Assembly: GCF_003075035.1 (NCBI RefSeq)
Contig: NZ_QCZE01000001.1
Location: 630,187 to 694,186 of the forward strand
DNA: 64,000 bases
Origin: Zobellella maritima
GTDB lineage: Bacteria; Pseudomonadota; Gammaproteobacteria; Enterobacterales; Aeromonadaceae
Direction: 5' to 3'
The translations under genes and the position numbers were made by a program. Below the pieces are notes generated by a model. It saw only the letters and a program-made list of their open reading frames with translations. It made no database searches and had not been told where the DNA came from. Every line of letters starts with the position of its first letter. Position 1 is the first letter of the stretch. Positions 46,011 to 54,570 of the stretch are shown one piece after another.

Positions 46011-46937
46011 ATGAAAATCAAACCCTTGCCACCTTTGAATAGCCTGGTGGCCTTCGAGGCGGCGGCCCGGCATCTCAGTTTTACCCTGGCGGCCAGCGAA
46101 CTCAATGTGACCCAGGGCGCGATCAGCCGGCAGATCCGCCAGCTCGAGGAATACTTGGGCAAGCCGATGTTTGTGCGGGCTAGCCGCAGTATCAACCTGA
46201 CCCCGACCGGGATGCAGTATTACCAGACCATCTACCGGGCGCTGATGGACATGGCCCAGGCCACCGGGGAAATCAAGAAATGGCAGGGAGAACAGCAGGT
46301 AACGGTGGCGACCACCAATGCCATGGCCGCCCTCTGGTTGCTGCCCAAGGTCGCCAGCTTTCAGCAGCAACACGATGAAGTGGATCTGCGCATCCTGGCC
46401 TCGGACCAACTCACGGATCTGCGCCGGCTGGATTGTGATATCGCGCTGTTTTACTGTCGGCTCCCACCGGACGAAATGCAGGTCACCAGCCTGTTTCCGG
46501 AAGAGGTGTTTCCGGTGTGCAGTCCGGCCTACCTGGAGCGTGTCCAGGGCTGGAGCACGCCGGAGGAGCTGTTTGGCAAGACGCTGCTCTATCTGGATGA
46601 GTCCCAGCGGGACTGGGTCAGCTGGCAGGAATGGTTCGAACAGGTGGGCCTGCCCCCGGCCAGCCCCCGTAACCGGGTCAACATCAACAATTACCCCATG
46701 TTGCTGCAGGCGGCCATCAATGGTCAGGGTATCGCCCTGGCCTGGGGCTCGCTGGTGGATGAATACCTGGAAAACGGCGCCCTGGTGCGGCCGGTGGACA
46801 CGGTACTGCGCACCCCGGCCAGTTTCTGCATGCTCGAGCCCTTGAACCGGGGCGTGGTGCCGAGCAGCGTCAAGCTGTTCCGCCATTGGCTGCTGGAGCA
46901 GCTGCCCAGCGAAGTGGGGGAGAAAGGGCTGACCTGA
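46011..46937 (+). CDS. LysR-family regulator, GcvA-like
   Basis: 308 aa. An N-terminal winged helix-turn-helix (LNSLVAFEAAARHLSFTLAASELNVTQGAISRQIRQLEEYLGKPMFVR) is followed by a substrate-binding domain with the GcvA-group motif QVTVATTNAMAALWLLPKVASFQQQHDEVDLRI. It lies across a terminator from the BCCT carrier and Rieske cluster, so it is the obvious candidate regulator of that cluster. The intervening terminator and the convergent BCCT gene mean this is inference. Confidence 0.88.
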   Translation: MKIKPLPPLNSLVAFEAAARHLSFTLAASELNVTQGAISRQIRQLEEYLGKPMFVRASRSINLTPTGMQYYQTIYRALMDMAQATGEIKKWQGEQQVTVATTNAMAALWLLPKVASFQQQHDEVDLRILASDQLTDLRRLDCDIALFYCRLPPDEMQVTSLFPEEVFPVCSPAYLERVQGWSTPEELFGKTLLYLDESQRDWVSWQEWFEQVGLPPASPRNRVNINNYPMLLQAAINGQGIALAWGSLVDEYLENGALVRPVDTVLRTPASFCMLEPLNRGVVPSSVKLFRHWLLEQLPSEVGEKGLT

Positions 46938-46959
46938 GTTATTTGTTTTTTCATAAAGC

Positions 46960-46987
46960 AAAAGGCCGGGGAATTCCCCGGCCTTTT
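46960..46987. terminator. bidirectional terminator, perfect 28-bp palindrome
   Basis: AAAAGGCCGGGGAA followed by its exact reverse complement TTCCCCGGCCTTTT. It gives a stem with A/T ends usable in both directions, between the converging LysR and BCCT genes. Confidence 0.92.
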
Positions 46988-47008
46988 ATTCTTTTATATT
47001 GATACAGC

Positions 47009-48709
47009 TTACTTGCCGAGCAGGGGTGCCTTCGTCCAGTCGGATTGCTGCGACTCGGCCTCTGCCAACGGCTTGACCGGGCCATCCAGCTTGGTCGGCT
47101 CCGGACGCACATGGTCCGGAAGCATGGCCCAGGGCTTGGGCTCCCGACGAATGCTGTGGAACAGGGTCAGGCTCATCACCGCGATAAAGATGGCGATGGG
47201 GAAGCCGGCGATAATGGAGGCGGTCTGCATCGCCTTGAGGCCACCGGCATAGAGCAGCACACCCGCGATCAGCGCTATCATTATGCCCCACAGCACCCGG
47301 ATCGAGGTCGGGGGTTCGCTGGCACCGGCGGCATCCAGGGTACAGAGCACCAGGGTGCCGGAGTCTGCCGAGGTAATAAAGTAGGTACCCAGCAGCAGGC
47401 AGGCCAGCACGCTCAGCAGCTTGCCCATGGTCCCCGTGTCCAGGTTATCGAACAGGGTGAACAATGCCTGGGTGGTATCGGCCTTGGTCGCCGCCAGTAT
47501 AGGACCGCCGGCGAACTCGGCCTGTGGCGCTTGACCGGATTCGGCCAACACCACGGCCTGCTGCTCATAGGCGACCCGTGAATCCTGCTCGACCTTGAGC
47601 GCGGCGCCGCCGAATACCGACATCCACAGGAAGGTGATCAGGGTAGGCACTATCAGGGCGCCGCCGATCAGCTCACGGATGGTGCGTCCCTTGGAGATGC
47701 GCGCCACAAACATGCCCACAAAGGGGGCCCAGGTCATCCACCAGGGCCAGTAGTAGGCGGTCCACCAGTTCTGCCAGCCGGAATCGTTCTGGGTATCGCT
47801 CCAGAAGCTCATGCCCACTATATTCTGGGCATAGCTGCCGGTGCTCTCCAGCAGGGTATTGAGGATATAGCGAGTCGGACCGACGTAGAGCACGATCATC
47901 ACCAGCACCAGAGACAGCAGCATATTCCATTCGGACAGGCGGCGAATGCCCTTGCCGACGCCGGACAACACCGAGGCCACGGCACAGGTACAGAGGATCA
48001 CGATGATCAGCAACTGCACGCCCAGGCTGATGCTGGTACCGAATACCTGGTTCAGACCGCTGTTGATCTGGATAACCCCCATTCCCAGGGTCTGGGAGAT
48101 GCCGAAGGCGGTCACCGCCACGGTGAGGATATCCACCACATGGCCGATCGGGCCATAGATGCGGTCGCCAATCAGCGGATACAGGATTGAACGCAGGGTA
48201 AAGGGCAGATCCTTGCGATAGGAAAAGTAGGCCAGCGCCAGGGCGACGATGATAAATACCGACCAGGGGTGCAGGCCCCAGTGGAAGAAGGCCAGCTGCA
48301 TGGCGGTGGCGGCGGATTCGTTGGATAACCCAGGACTAAAGGGGTTATCGGCATAATGCCACATGGGCTCGGCCACCGACCAGAAGATCAGTCCGATGCC
48401 CATGCCGCCGGAGAATAGCATGGAGATCCAGGACAGGTAGCTGAATTCGGGCTTTTCATTATCCTTGCCCAGGCGGATATGGCCGAAGCGGCTGATCATC
48501 AGGTACAACAAAAAGCCGACCACCAGGCTAACCAGTCCCAGGTAAAACCACTTCATATTCTGCAGCAGTACGCCGGATATGGCTTCAAAATATTGCCCGG
48601 CCTGATTGGCCAGGATGGCACAAAACAATACAAAACCGATGACCAGCACCTTGGATGCGATGGTCACGGTCGGATTCAATCCTTTTAGAATCCCGGATGT
48701 TGCACGCAT
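47009..48709 (-). CDS. BCCT-family betaine/carnitine/choline transporter
   Basis: 566 aa, twelve membrane helices. The glycine-rich unwound helix MLFSGGMGIGLIFWSVAEP and the aromatic signature WTAYYWPWWMTWAPFVGMFVARISKGRTIRE, including the Trp box for quaternary ammonium groups, are diagnostic. GMGIG suggests Na+ coupling, as in BetP, rather than the Na+-independent CaiT exchanger, but this needs closer residue comparison. GGAGGAG precedes the ATG at 48709. Divergent from the Rieske oxygenase gene, so it probably imports the oxygenase substrate. Confidence 0.92.
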   Translation of the reverse strand: MRATSGILKGLNPTVTIASKVLVIGFVLFCAILANQAGQYFEAISGVLLQNMKWFYLGLVSLVVGFLLYLMISRFGHIRLGKDNEKPEFSYLSWISMLFSGGMGIGLIFWSVAEPMWHYADNPFSPGLSNESAATAMQLAFFHWGLHPWSVFIIVALALAYFSYRKDLPFTLRSILYPLIGDRIYGPIGHVVDILTVAVTAFGISQTLGMGVIQINSGLNQVFGTSISLGVQLLIIVILCTCAVASVLSGVGKGIRRLSEWNMLLSLVLVMIVLYVGPTRYILNTLLESTGSYAQNIVGMSFWSDTQNDSGWQNWWTAYYWPWWMTWAPFVGMFVARISKGRTIRELIGGALIVPTLITFLWMSVFGGAALKVEQDSRVAYEQQAVVLAESGQAPQAEFAGGPILAATKADTTQALFTLFDNLDTGTMGKLLSVLACLLLGTYFITSADSGTLVLCTLDAAGASEPPTSIRVLWGIMIALIAGVLLYAGGLKAMQTASIIAGFPIAIFIAVMSLTLFHSIRREPKPWAMLPDHVRPEPTKLDGPVKPLAEAESQQSDWTKAPLLGK

Positions 48710-49031
48710 AACTCCTCCCTCTGCGTTGCACGCATATATGGTTAATTACTTGTTAACGTCGGGGAGAGTAGGGATATGCGGGATCTGGCTCAACTGATTT
48801 TTTCTCATCCACGAGTGAACCCTGGTAATGCATGGATCGCAGAACCAGTCGTTAGCTTCACAAGGATACAGCCGAGACCTGGGCGATGGATGACAAAAGC
48901 TCATCGATACCCGGCCAAAAAGTCGTTTGTTTGTTACCCCGCTGTTAACGAGAATGCTCCCCATCGGCACCCCGCGTGCCCGTTGCCAACATCAGCGCAG
49001 GGAGCACTGCGTCACAGTGGGAGAAATAACA
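48710..49031. promoter_or_regulatory. divergent BCCT-Rieske intergenic region
   Basis: 322 bp without a gene. GTTAAT (48739-48744) and GTTAAC (48750-48755) are 11 bp apart, and a further GTTAAC lies near 48944. These half-palindromes could be operator elements for divergent control. No -10/-35 pair was convincing. GAGAAATAAC precedes the Rieske ATG at 49032. Confidence 0.35.
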
Positions 49032-50228
49032 ATGAGCAATGTCAATCAGACCATTATTCCAGTCCGGCAGCTCGAGCAGATCGACAGTGTGTTAAACCCG
49101 ATCACCGAAGCCAACGGCATGCCCAACGAGTGTTATACCAGCCCGGAATATTTCGCCTTTGAGCGAGATCAAGTTTTGGGTAAAACCTGGACCTGTGTCG
49201 GCTTTGCGTCCGATCTGGTCAAGAACGGCTATGTCAAACCGGTCAGCTTTATGGATCTTCCGCTGCTGATGATGCGCAACAAGGACGGGGAAGTGCAGGT
49301 ATTCCACAATGTCTGCAGCCACCGGGGGATGCAACTGGTCCACGAAGCCGGCGAAGTACAGGGCATGATCCGCTGCCCCTATCATTCCTGGACCTATGAT
49401 CTGAACGGCAATCTCAAGGGCACCCCCCATGTGGGCGGCATCGCCAAGCACAAGGATGACCGCTTCAACTGTGAAAAGCATGGCCTCAAGGCGTTGCGTT
49501 CCGCGGTATGGATGGACATGGTGTTCGTCAACCTGTCCGGAGATGCGGCTCCCTTCGAAGAGCATATCGCGCCCCTGGAAGCCCGCTGGAAAGAGTTCCT
49601 GGGCGAAGATGGCCTGAGCCTGCTGCGCCGGGCCAACATGGGTGGTCACCTGGAAATTGAAGTTGCCAGCAACTGGAAGCTGACCGTAGAAAACTACTGC
49701 GAAGCCTACCACCTGCCCTGGGTGCACCCGGCTCTGAACACCTATTCCAAGCTGGAAGATCACTACAACATCATGTTCGAGGATCGCTTCGCCGGACAGG
49801 GTAGTTACAAATACAACCTGTCCGACACCGCCGGTACCCACCTGCCCAAGTTCCCGAGCTGGCCGGAAGACAAGCTGCGTCATGCGGAATATATTGCCCT
49901 GTTCCCCAATGTGCTGCTGGGCATCCAGGCGGATCATGCCTTCGCCATGATGATCGATCCGATCCATGCGGAAAAGACCATCGAAAACCTGCGGCTCTAC
50001 TATGTGAGCGATGAAGCAACCAAAGACGAATACGCTGCCTGCCGTACCGCTACCCTGGAATCCTGGCGTGTGGTGTTCGGTGAAGACATCGGTGCCGTGG
50101 AAGGCATGCAGAAAGGCCGTCACTCCCCCGGATTCGGTGGTGGTGTCTTCTCCCCCGAAATGGATCTGCCGACCCACTTCTTCCAGAAGTGGCTGGCGAA
50201 TCAGGTTAAAGCAGCACTGGAGGCCTAA
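49032..50228 (+). CDS. Rieske non-heme iron oxygenase alpha subunit, putative quaternary-amine oxygenase
   Basis: 398 aa. Rieske cluster ligands are C95-x-H97 and C115-x2-H118 (CSHRG...CPYHSW). The mononuclear iron site is ENYCEAYHLPWVHP with His227 and His232 and a probable Asp352 (GEDIG). The residue bridging the two centres is Glu224 (E-A-Y-H) where classical ring dioxygenases such as naphthalene dioxygenase have Asp; Glu here is known in carnitine oxygenase CntA. With a BCCT carrier and aldehyde dehydrogenase alongside, oxidative C-N cleavage of a quaternary or methylated amine is likely. Carnitine, betaine and other substrates cannot be separated from sequence. ATG 49032 is used; the extension to 48927 lacks support. 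Confidence 0.85.
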   Translation: MSNVNQTIIPVRQLEQIDSVLNPITEANGMPNECYTSPEYFAFERDQVLGKTWTCVGFASDLVKNGYVKPVSFMDLPLLMMRNKDGEVQVFHNVCSHRGMQLVHEAGEVQGMIRCPYHSWTYDLNGNLKGTPHVGGIAKHKDDRFNCEKHGLKALRSAVWMDMVFVNLSGDAAPFEEHIAPLEARWKEFLGEDGLSLLRRANMGGHLEIEVASNWKLTVENYCEAYHLPWVHPALNTYSKLEDHYNIMFEDRFAGQGSYKYNLSDTAGTHLPKFPSWPEDKLRHAEYIALFPNVLLGIQADHAFAMMIDPIHAEKTIENLRLYYVSDEATKDEYAACRTATLESWRVVFGEDIGAVEGMQKGRHSPGFGGGVFSPEMDLPTHFFQKWLANQVKAALEA

Positions 50229-50231
50229 TCA

Positions 50232-51659
50232 ATGCAGCATTATCAGAACTATATCGATGGTCAGTGGCGGGATGCATCCCGCCAAATCACGGTCATGAAC
50301 CCGGGCACCGGTGAAGCATACGCCACCATCGCCCAGGCCGGCATCGAGGACGCGGATCTGGCGATGGCCGCGGCCCGTCGTTGTGTGGACAGCGGCGCCC
50401 TTAGCGATGTCCGCCCGGCCCAGCGCACCAGCTGGCTGCTAAAGGCCGCCGATGCGATCCGCGCCATCGCGGACGAGGGCGGCCTGGTCGGTTGTCGGGA
50501 AAACGGCAAGAGCCTGAACGATGCCCGGGACGAGTTTATCGAGGCGGCCCGCTATTTTGAATACTACGCGGGCATGGCCGACAAGATTGAAGGTATCTCG
50601 GTGCCGCTTGGCAAGGGTTATGTGGACTTCACCCAGTATGTGCCGTTCGGCGTGTCGGTGCAGATTGTGCCCTGGAACTTTCCGGTGTCCATCTGTGCCC
50701 GCTCCCTGGCTCCGGCCCTGGCGGCCGGCAATGCGGTGGTGATCAAGTCTCCGGAAATTTCCCCGTTGGCCATGACTCTGCTGGTCAAGGCCATCGAGCA
50801 GGCCGGCTTCCCCCAGGGGGCGGTCAACCTGCTGTGTGGCAAGGGCTCGGAGGTGGGCAGCCACCTGGTCAAGCACCAAGACACCAACCAGATCGTATTT
50901 ACCGGTTCGGTACCGACCGGCCAGCGCATCCTCAGGGATGCGGCCGAGCGGGCCACCCCGTCGGTGATGGAGCTGGGCGGCAAGTCTGCGGCCATCGCCC
51001 TCAAGGACGTGAACCTGGATACCCTGCTGGCTAGCGTGAAAGTCGGCATCTTCTTCAATGCCGGCCAGGTGTGCTCGGCCATGTCTCGCCTGCTGGTTGC
51101 GCGTGACCGCTATGACGAAGTGAAGGCGGCCGTGGTCGCCCTGGCCGAAGGCCTGACCATTGGTCAGGGCGAAGGCAACCCGGATCTGACCCCTGTGGTC
51201 TCCAAGGATCAGCAACAGCGGGTGCTGGAGATGATCGAGCAGGCCCGGGCCGAGGGCGCCAAGATCCTGACCGGCGGCGTGGATCCGGAGCTGTCCGGCT
51301 ACTTTGTGGCGCCGACCGTGATCGAAGCGACCCCCGAGATGACCATTGCCCGGGAAGAAGTATTCGGCCCCGTACTGGTGATCATGCCCTTCGACAGCGA
51401 AGACGACGCCATCGAACTGGCCAACGGCACCGATTTCGGCCTGGTGGCCGGGGTGTTTGGCGAAGGCCTGAGCCAGACCCTGCGCGTGGCCAACCGACTG
51501 CGCGGCGGCCAGGTGTTCATCAACGAATGGTTTGCCGGTGGCATCGAAACGCCGTTTGGCGGCGTGGGCCTGTCGGGCTTTGGTCGCGAGAAGGGACAGG
51601 AAGCGATTTACAGCTATGTCCAGACTCGCAATATCGGTATCCGTCTGAGTAACCGTTGA
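50232..51659 (+). CDS. NAD(P)-dependent aldehyde dehydrogenase
   Basis: 475 aa ALDH superfamily enzyme. VPWNFPVSICARSLAPALAAGNAVVIKSPE, VFTGSVPTGQRI, VMELGGKSAAIAL with the general-base Glu, and FFNAGQVCSAMSRL with the catalytic Cys are all intact. Closest in look to betaine-aldehyde-type dehydrogenases. It starts 3 bp after the oxygenase stop, so it probably oxidises the aldehyde left by the Rieske reaction (for example malic semialdehyde if the substrate were carnitine) or by the FAD enzyme downstream. Confidence 0.92.
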   Translation: MQHYQNYIDGQWRDASRQITVMNPGTGEAYATIAQAGIEDADLAMAAARRCVDSGALSDVRPAQRTSWLLKAADAIRAIADEGGLVGCRENGKSLNDARDEFIEAARYFEYYAGMADKIEGISVPLGKGYVDFTQYVPFGVSVQIVPWNFPVSICARSLAPALAAGNAVVIKSPEISPLAMTLLVKAIEQAGFPQGAVNLLCGKGSEVGSHLVKHQDTNQIVFTGSVPTGQRILRDAAERATPSVMELGGKSAAIALKDVNLDTLLASVKVGIFFNAGQVCSAMSRLLVARDRYDEVKAAVVALAEGLTIGQGEGNPDLTPVVSKDQQQRVLEMIEQARAEGAKILTGGVDPELSGYFVAPTVIEATPEMTIAREEVFGPVLVIMPFDSEDDAIELANGTDFGLVAGVFGEGLSQTLRVANRLRGGQVFINEWFAGGIETPFGGVGLSGFGREKGQEAIYSYVQTRNIGIRLSNR

Positions 51660-51709
51660 TATCGTCAGGATATTGACGAACACATGAGCCGGGGATGGCT
51701 TGTCGCTAA

Positions 51710-51773
51710 GCCGACCCTCTGCGCCAGGGATGGCGCAGCGGAGCCCTCAGGGATGAGTTCATGGCGAGTCGGC
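51710..51773 (-). repeat. dispersed intergenic repeat, copy C (inverted)
   Basis: On the minus strand: outer stem GCCGAC/GTCGGC (51710-51715 and 51768-51773), core CTCGCCATGAACTCATCCCT, GAGGGCTCCG and inner perfect hairpin CTGCGCCA/TGGCGCAG (51719-51738). It lies inside the apparent operon, between the aldehyde dehydrogenase and the rubredoxin fusion gene. Confidence 0.65.
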
Positions 51774-51868
51774 GTGAGGCTGACCGTCCCCGGTTTGCGA
51801 CGGTAGACAGATTGAAAGACCGGCTTATGTCGGTATCAGCAGTAAACAGGGTAGTGGGGAGAAACAAG

Positions 51869-53242
51869 ATGAAAAAGTGGTTATGCATCATCTGCGGACT
51901 GATCTATGACGAGGCCAAGGGCTGGCCCGCCGACGGCATTGCCCCGGGCACCGCCTGGGAAGACGTGCCGGATGACTGGGTGTGCCCCGACTGCCTGGTA
52001 GGCAAGGCCGACTTCGAGATGATGGAGATCACCGACGAAGAGCCGGCCCCGCTGGCGGCGGTCGCCGAGGTCAGCACTCCGGAGGTCGAATCAGCCCCCG
52101 AGCCGGTGGTGATCATCGGTACCGGTCATGGCGGTTATCAGCTGGCGGCGGCGTTGCGCGCCCAGTCACCGGATCTGCCCATTACCCTGTTTACTGCCGA
52201 CGACGGCGCCCTGTACAGCAAGCCGGCATTGTCCAACGCCCTGGCCCTGGGCAAGGACGGCGACAGCCTGGTCAGCGAAACCGCGCTGGCCTGGGAGCAG
52301 CGGCTCAAGGTGCGGGTCTATCCCCATACCCGGGTTGAGCATATCGACCGGGAAAACAAGCTGCTGCATACCAACATCGGCAGCTACCCTTATGGCCGAC
52401 TGGTTTTGGCGACCGGGGCATCGCCCATCGTGATCCCGGTCGAGGGCGAACAAGGGGCAATGATCAGCGTCAATGACCTGCTCGACTACCGCCGCTTCCG
52501 CCACCAGCTGGCCGGTAAAAAGCACGTGACTATCCTGGGTGATGGCCTGATCGGCTGCGAATTTGCCAATGATCTGGCGGCCCAGGGTATAGCGGTGACT
52601 GTGGTTGGCCTGGGACAATGGCCGATGGAGCGATTGATCCCGCAACCCCTGGGGCAGGCATTGCAGCGGGCCCTGACCGGCCTGGGCACCGACTGGGCCC
52701 TGCAGGACAGCATCAGCCGGATAGACCGCCAGGGTGAGGGCTATCGCCTGCAGCTGCAGAGCGGCCGCACGCTGGATACCGACCTGGTACTGAGCGCGGT
52801 GGGCTTGAGGCCCAATGCCGGCCTGGCTCAGGCTGCCGGCCTCGAGACTGGTCGTGGTATCCGTGTGGATGCCCGCCATCAGACTTCGGATCCGCATATC
52901 TTCGCCCTGGGCGACTGTGCCGAGGTGGAAGGCCAGTGGGCGCCCTATATCGCGCCCATTAACCAGGCCATTCCGGCGCTGGTCAAGAGTCTGCTGGGTA
53001 ATATCACGGCGGCAGCCCTGAAAGCCACGCCGGTATTGGTCAAGACCCCGGTGCTGCCCTTGTCGGTGTTACCGGCGGCGGGCGAGGGTGAATGGCGCAC
53101 CGAGGTTCATGGCACCGAGCTGGCGGCGGGTTTTTATAATGCAGAGGGTGAATTGAAAGGCTTTGCCCTGCTTGGCAGCCAGCTTCAGGGGCAGAGAAGT
53201 GCCTGGTTGGCCCGGCTCGACTTGCAACAGAACGCAGCTTAA
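51869..53242 (+). CDS. fused rubredoxin / NAD(P)H:rubredoxin reductase
   Basis: 457 aa. An N-terminal rubredoxin (residues 1-54) has C6-x2-C9 (LCIICGLIYDEAKGW) and C39-x2-C42 (DDWVCPDC). An Ala/Pro/Glu-rich linker (about 55-78) leads to a two-dinucleotide-domain reductase: FAD motif VVIIGTGHGGYQLAAAL (GTGHGG at 84-89), NAD motif KHVTILGDGLIGCEFANDLA and FAD motif HIFALGDCAEV. In alkane hydroxylase systems AlkG and AlkT do this job as separate chains. Here it is the only electron-transfer protein beside the Rieske oxygenase and may reduce it. ATG 51869 has GGGGAG upstream. Confidence 0.88.
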   Translation: MKKWLCIICGLIYDEAKGWPADGIAPGTAWEDVPDDWVCPDCLVGKADFEMMEITDEEPAPLAAVAEVSTPEVESAPEPVVIIGTGHGGYQLAAALRAQSPDLPITLFTADDGALYSKPALSNALALGKDGDSLVSETALAWEQRLKVRVYPHTRVEHIDRENKLLHTNIGSYPYGRLVLATGASPIVIPVEGEQGAMISVNDLLDYRRFRHQLAGKKHVTILGDGLIGCEFANDLAAQGIAVTVVGLGQWPMERLIPQPLGQALQRALTGLGTDWALQDSISRIDRQGEGYRLQLQSGRTLDTDLVLSAVGLRPNAGLAQAAGLETGRGIRVDARHQTSDPHIFALGDCAEVEGQWAPYIAPINQAIPALVKSLLGNITAAALKATPVLVKTPVLPLSVLPAAGEGEWRTEVHGTELAAGFYNAEGELKGFALLGSQLQGQRSAWLARLDLQQNAA

Positions 53243-53253
53243 GGAACCGAACA

Positions 53254-54570
53254 ATGACAGCCTTACCCTTGGATGATAACAGCTGCGGTTGGTATCAGGC
53301 CCTGCCTGTTCCCACCTCCGCCCGGGTGTTGAGCGGCGAGCACAATGCCGATTATGTGGTACTCGGCGCCGGCTTCGCCGGCCTGGGCGCGGCCCGGCGC
53401 CTGGCCGAGCACAAGCCCAATGCCCGTATCCTGCTGGTGGATGCCCAGCGGGTGGCTTACGGTGCCTCGGGACGCAACTCGGGCTTTGTTATCGACCTGC
53501 CCCATAAATTTGCCCTGGAGCATCCGGATCCGGCCCACAAGCAGAAGCTGCTGGGCCTGAACCGGGCCGCGATCGCCCAGTTACAGGGGCTGGTGGATAA
53601 ACACGGTATCGACTGCCAGTGGTCTCATGCGGGTAAGTATCAGGGTGCCGTCGGTGAGCGGGGGGAAGCCTACCTCGATCATTTCGAACACCTGATGAAA
53701 GATCTGGGCGAACCCTACCGTCGGGTCGAAAAAAGCGAGCTGACCGGGGTGCTGGGTAGCGAATATTACAGCCGGGCCATCTATACCCCCGGCTGCTACC
53801 TGATGCAGCCCGCTGCCCTGGTGCGCGGCATGGCCGAGCACCTGCCGGACAACGTCGAACTGCTGGAGCAATCGCCCATCCGCACCCTGAGCCGGGAAGG
53901 CGGCATGTGGCGGCTGCAGGGGGACACGGGCACTATACGTACCCCTCAGCTGTTGCTGGGCACCAGCATCTTCACTCGCGAGTTCGGCTATCTGAAGAAC
54001 CGGCTGTTGCCGGTGATGACCTTCGCCAGCTGGACCCGTCAGTTGACCGATGACGAACTGGCCCGTTACGGCGGCCAGCTGGACTGGGGCCTGACCCCTG
54101 CGGACCATGCGGGCACCACGGTGCGCATGACCGCCGACCGCCGGCTGCTGATCCGCAACACCTATAAACATGTGCCCAGATATGGCGCCAATGTTGATGA
54201 GGGCGTGCGCAACAAGATCCGGGCCGATCATCGTCGTGCCTTTGTCGCCCGCTACCCGGAGCTGGCTCAGGTGCCCTTTACCCATACCTGGGGCGGGGTC
54301 TATGCCATCTCCCGCAACTTTACCAACTTCTTCGGGCAGCTGGAGGACGGTGTCTATGCCAGTGCCTGTGATAACGGGGTCGGGGCCGCCTGGGGCACCA
54401 TCTCCGGCACCCTACTGGCCGATCTGGCGGTGGGGGCCGATTCCCGGCAGCTGCAGGATATTCAGCAGGTCACCGGCATGCCCAGTCTGAATCCACCCGA
54501 GCCCTTTCTGGGACTGGGGGTAAAGAGCCGTATCATGCTGGCCAAATGGCAAAGTCGGAGTGAAATATGA
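53254..54570 (+). CDS. DAO-superfamily FAD-dependent amine oxidoreductase
   Basis: 438 aa. N-terminal Rossmann ADYVVLGAGFAGLGAARRLAEHKPNARILLVD and flavin-binding VAYGASGRNSGFVIDLPH place it with PuuB, sarcosine oxidase and DadA-type enzymes. C-terminal FTHTWGGVYAISRNFTNFFGQLEDGVYASACDNGVGAAWGT closes the FAD pocket. It would oxidise a secondary or primary amine to imine/aldehyde. It starts 11 bp after the rubredoxin fusion and overlaps the cupin start, so it belongs to the operon. It could act on the demethylated or cleaved amine product of the Rieske step. Confidence 0.87.
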   Translation: MTALPLDDNSCGWYQALPVPTSARVLSGEHNADYVVLGAGFAGLGAARRLAEHKPNARILLVDAQRVAYGASGRNSGFVIDLPHKFALEHPDPAHKQKLLGLNRAAIAQLQGLVDKHGIDCQWSHAGKYQGAVGERGEAYLDHFEHLMKDLGEPYRRVEKSELTGVLGSEYYSRAIYTPGCYLMQPAALVRGMAEHLPDNVELLEQSPIRTLSREGGMWRLQGDTGTIRTPQLLLGTSIFTREFGYLKNRLLPVMTFASWTRQLTDDELARYGGQLDWGLTPADHAGTTVRMTADRRLLIRNTYKHVPRYGANVDEGVRNKIRADHRRAFVARYPELAQVPFTHTWGGVYAISRNFTNFFGQLEDGVYASACDNGVGAAWGTISGTLLADLAVGADSRQLQDIQQVTGMPSLNPPEPFLGLGVKSRIMLAKWQSRSEI

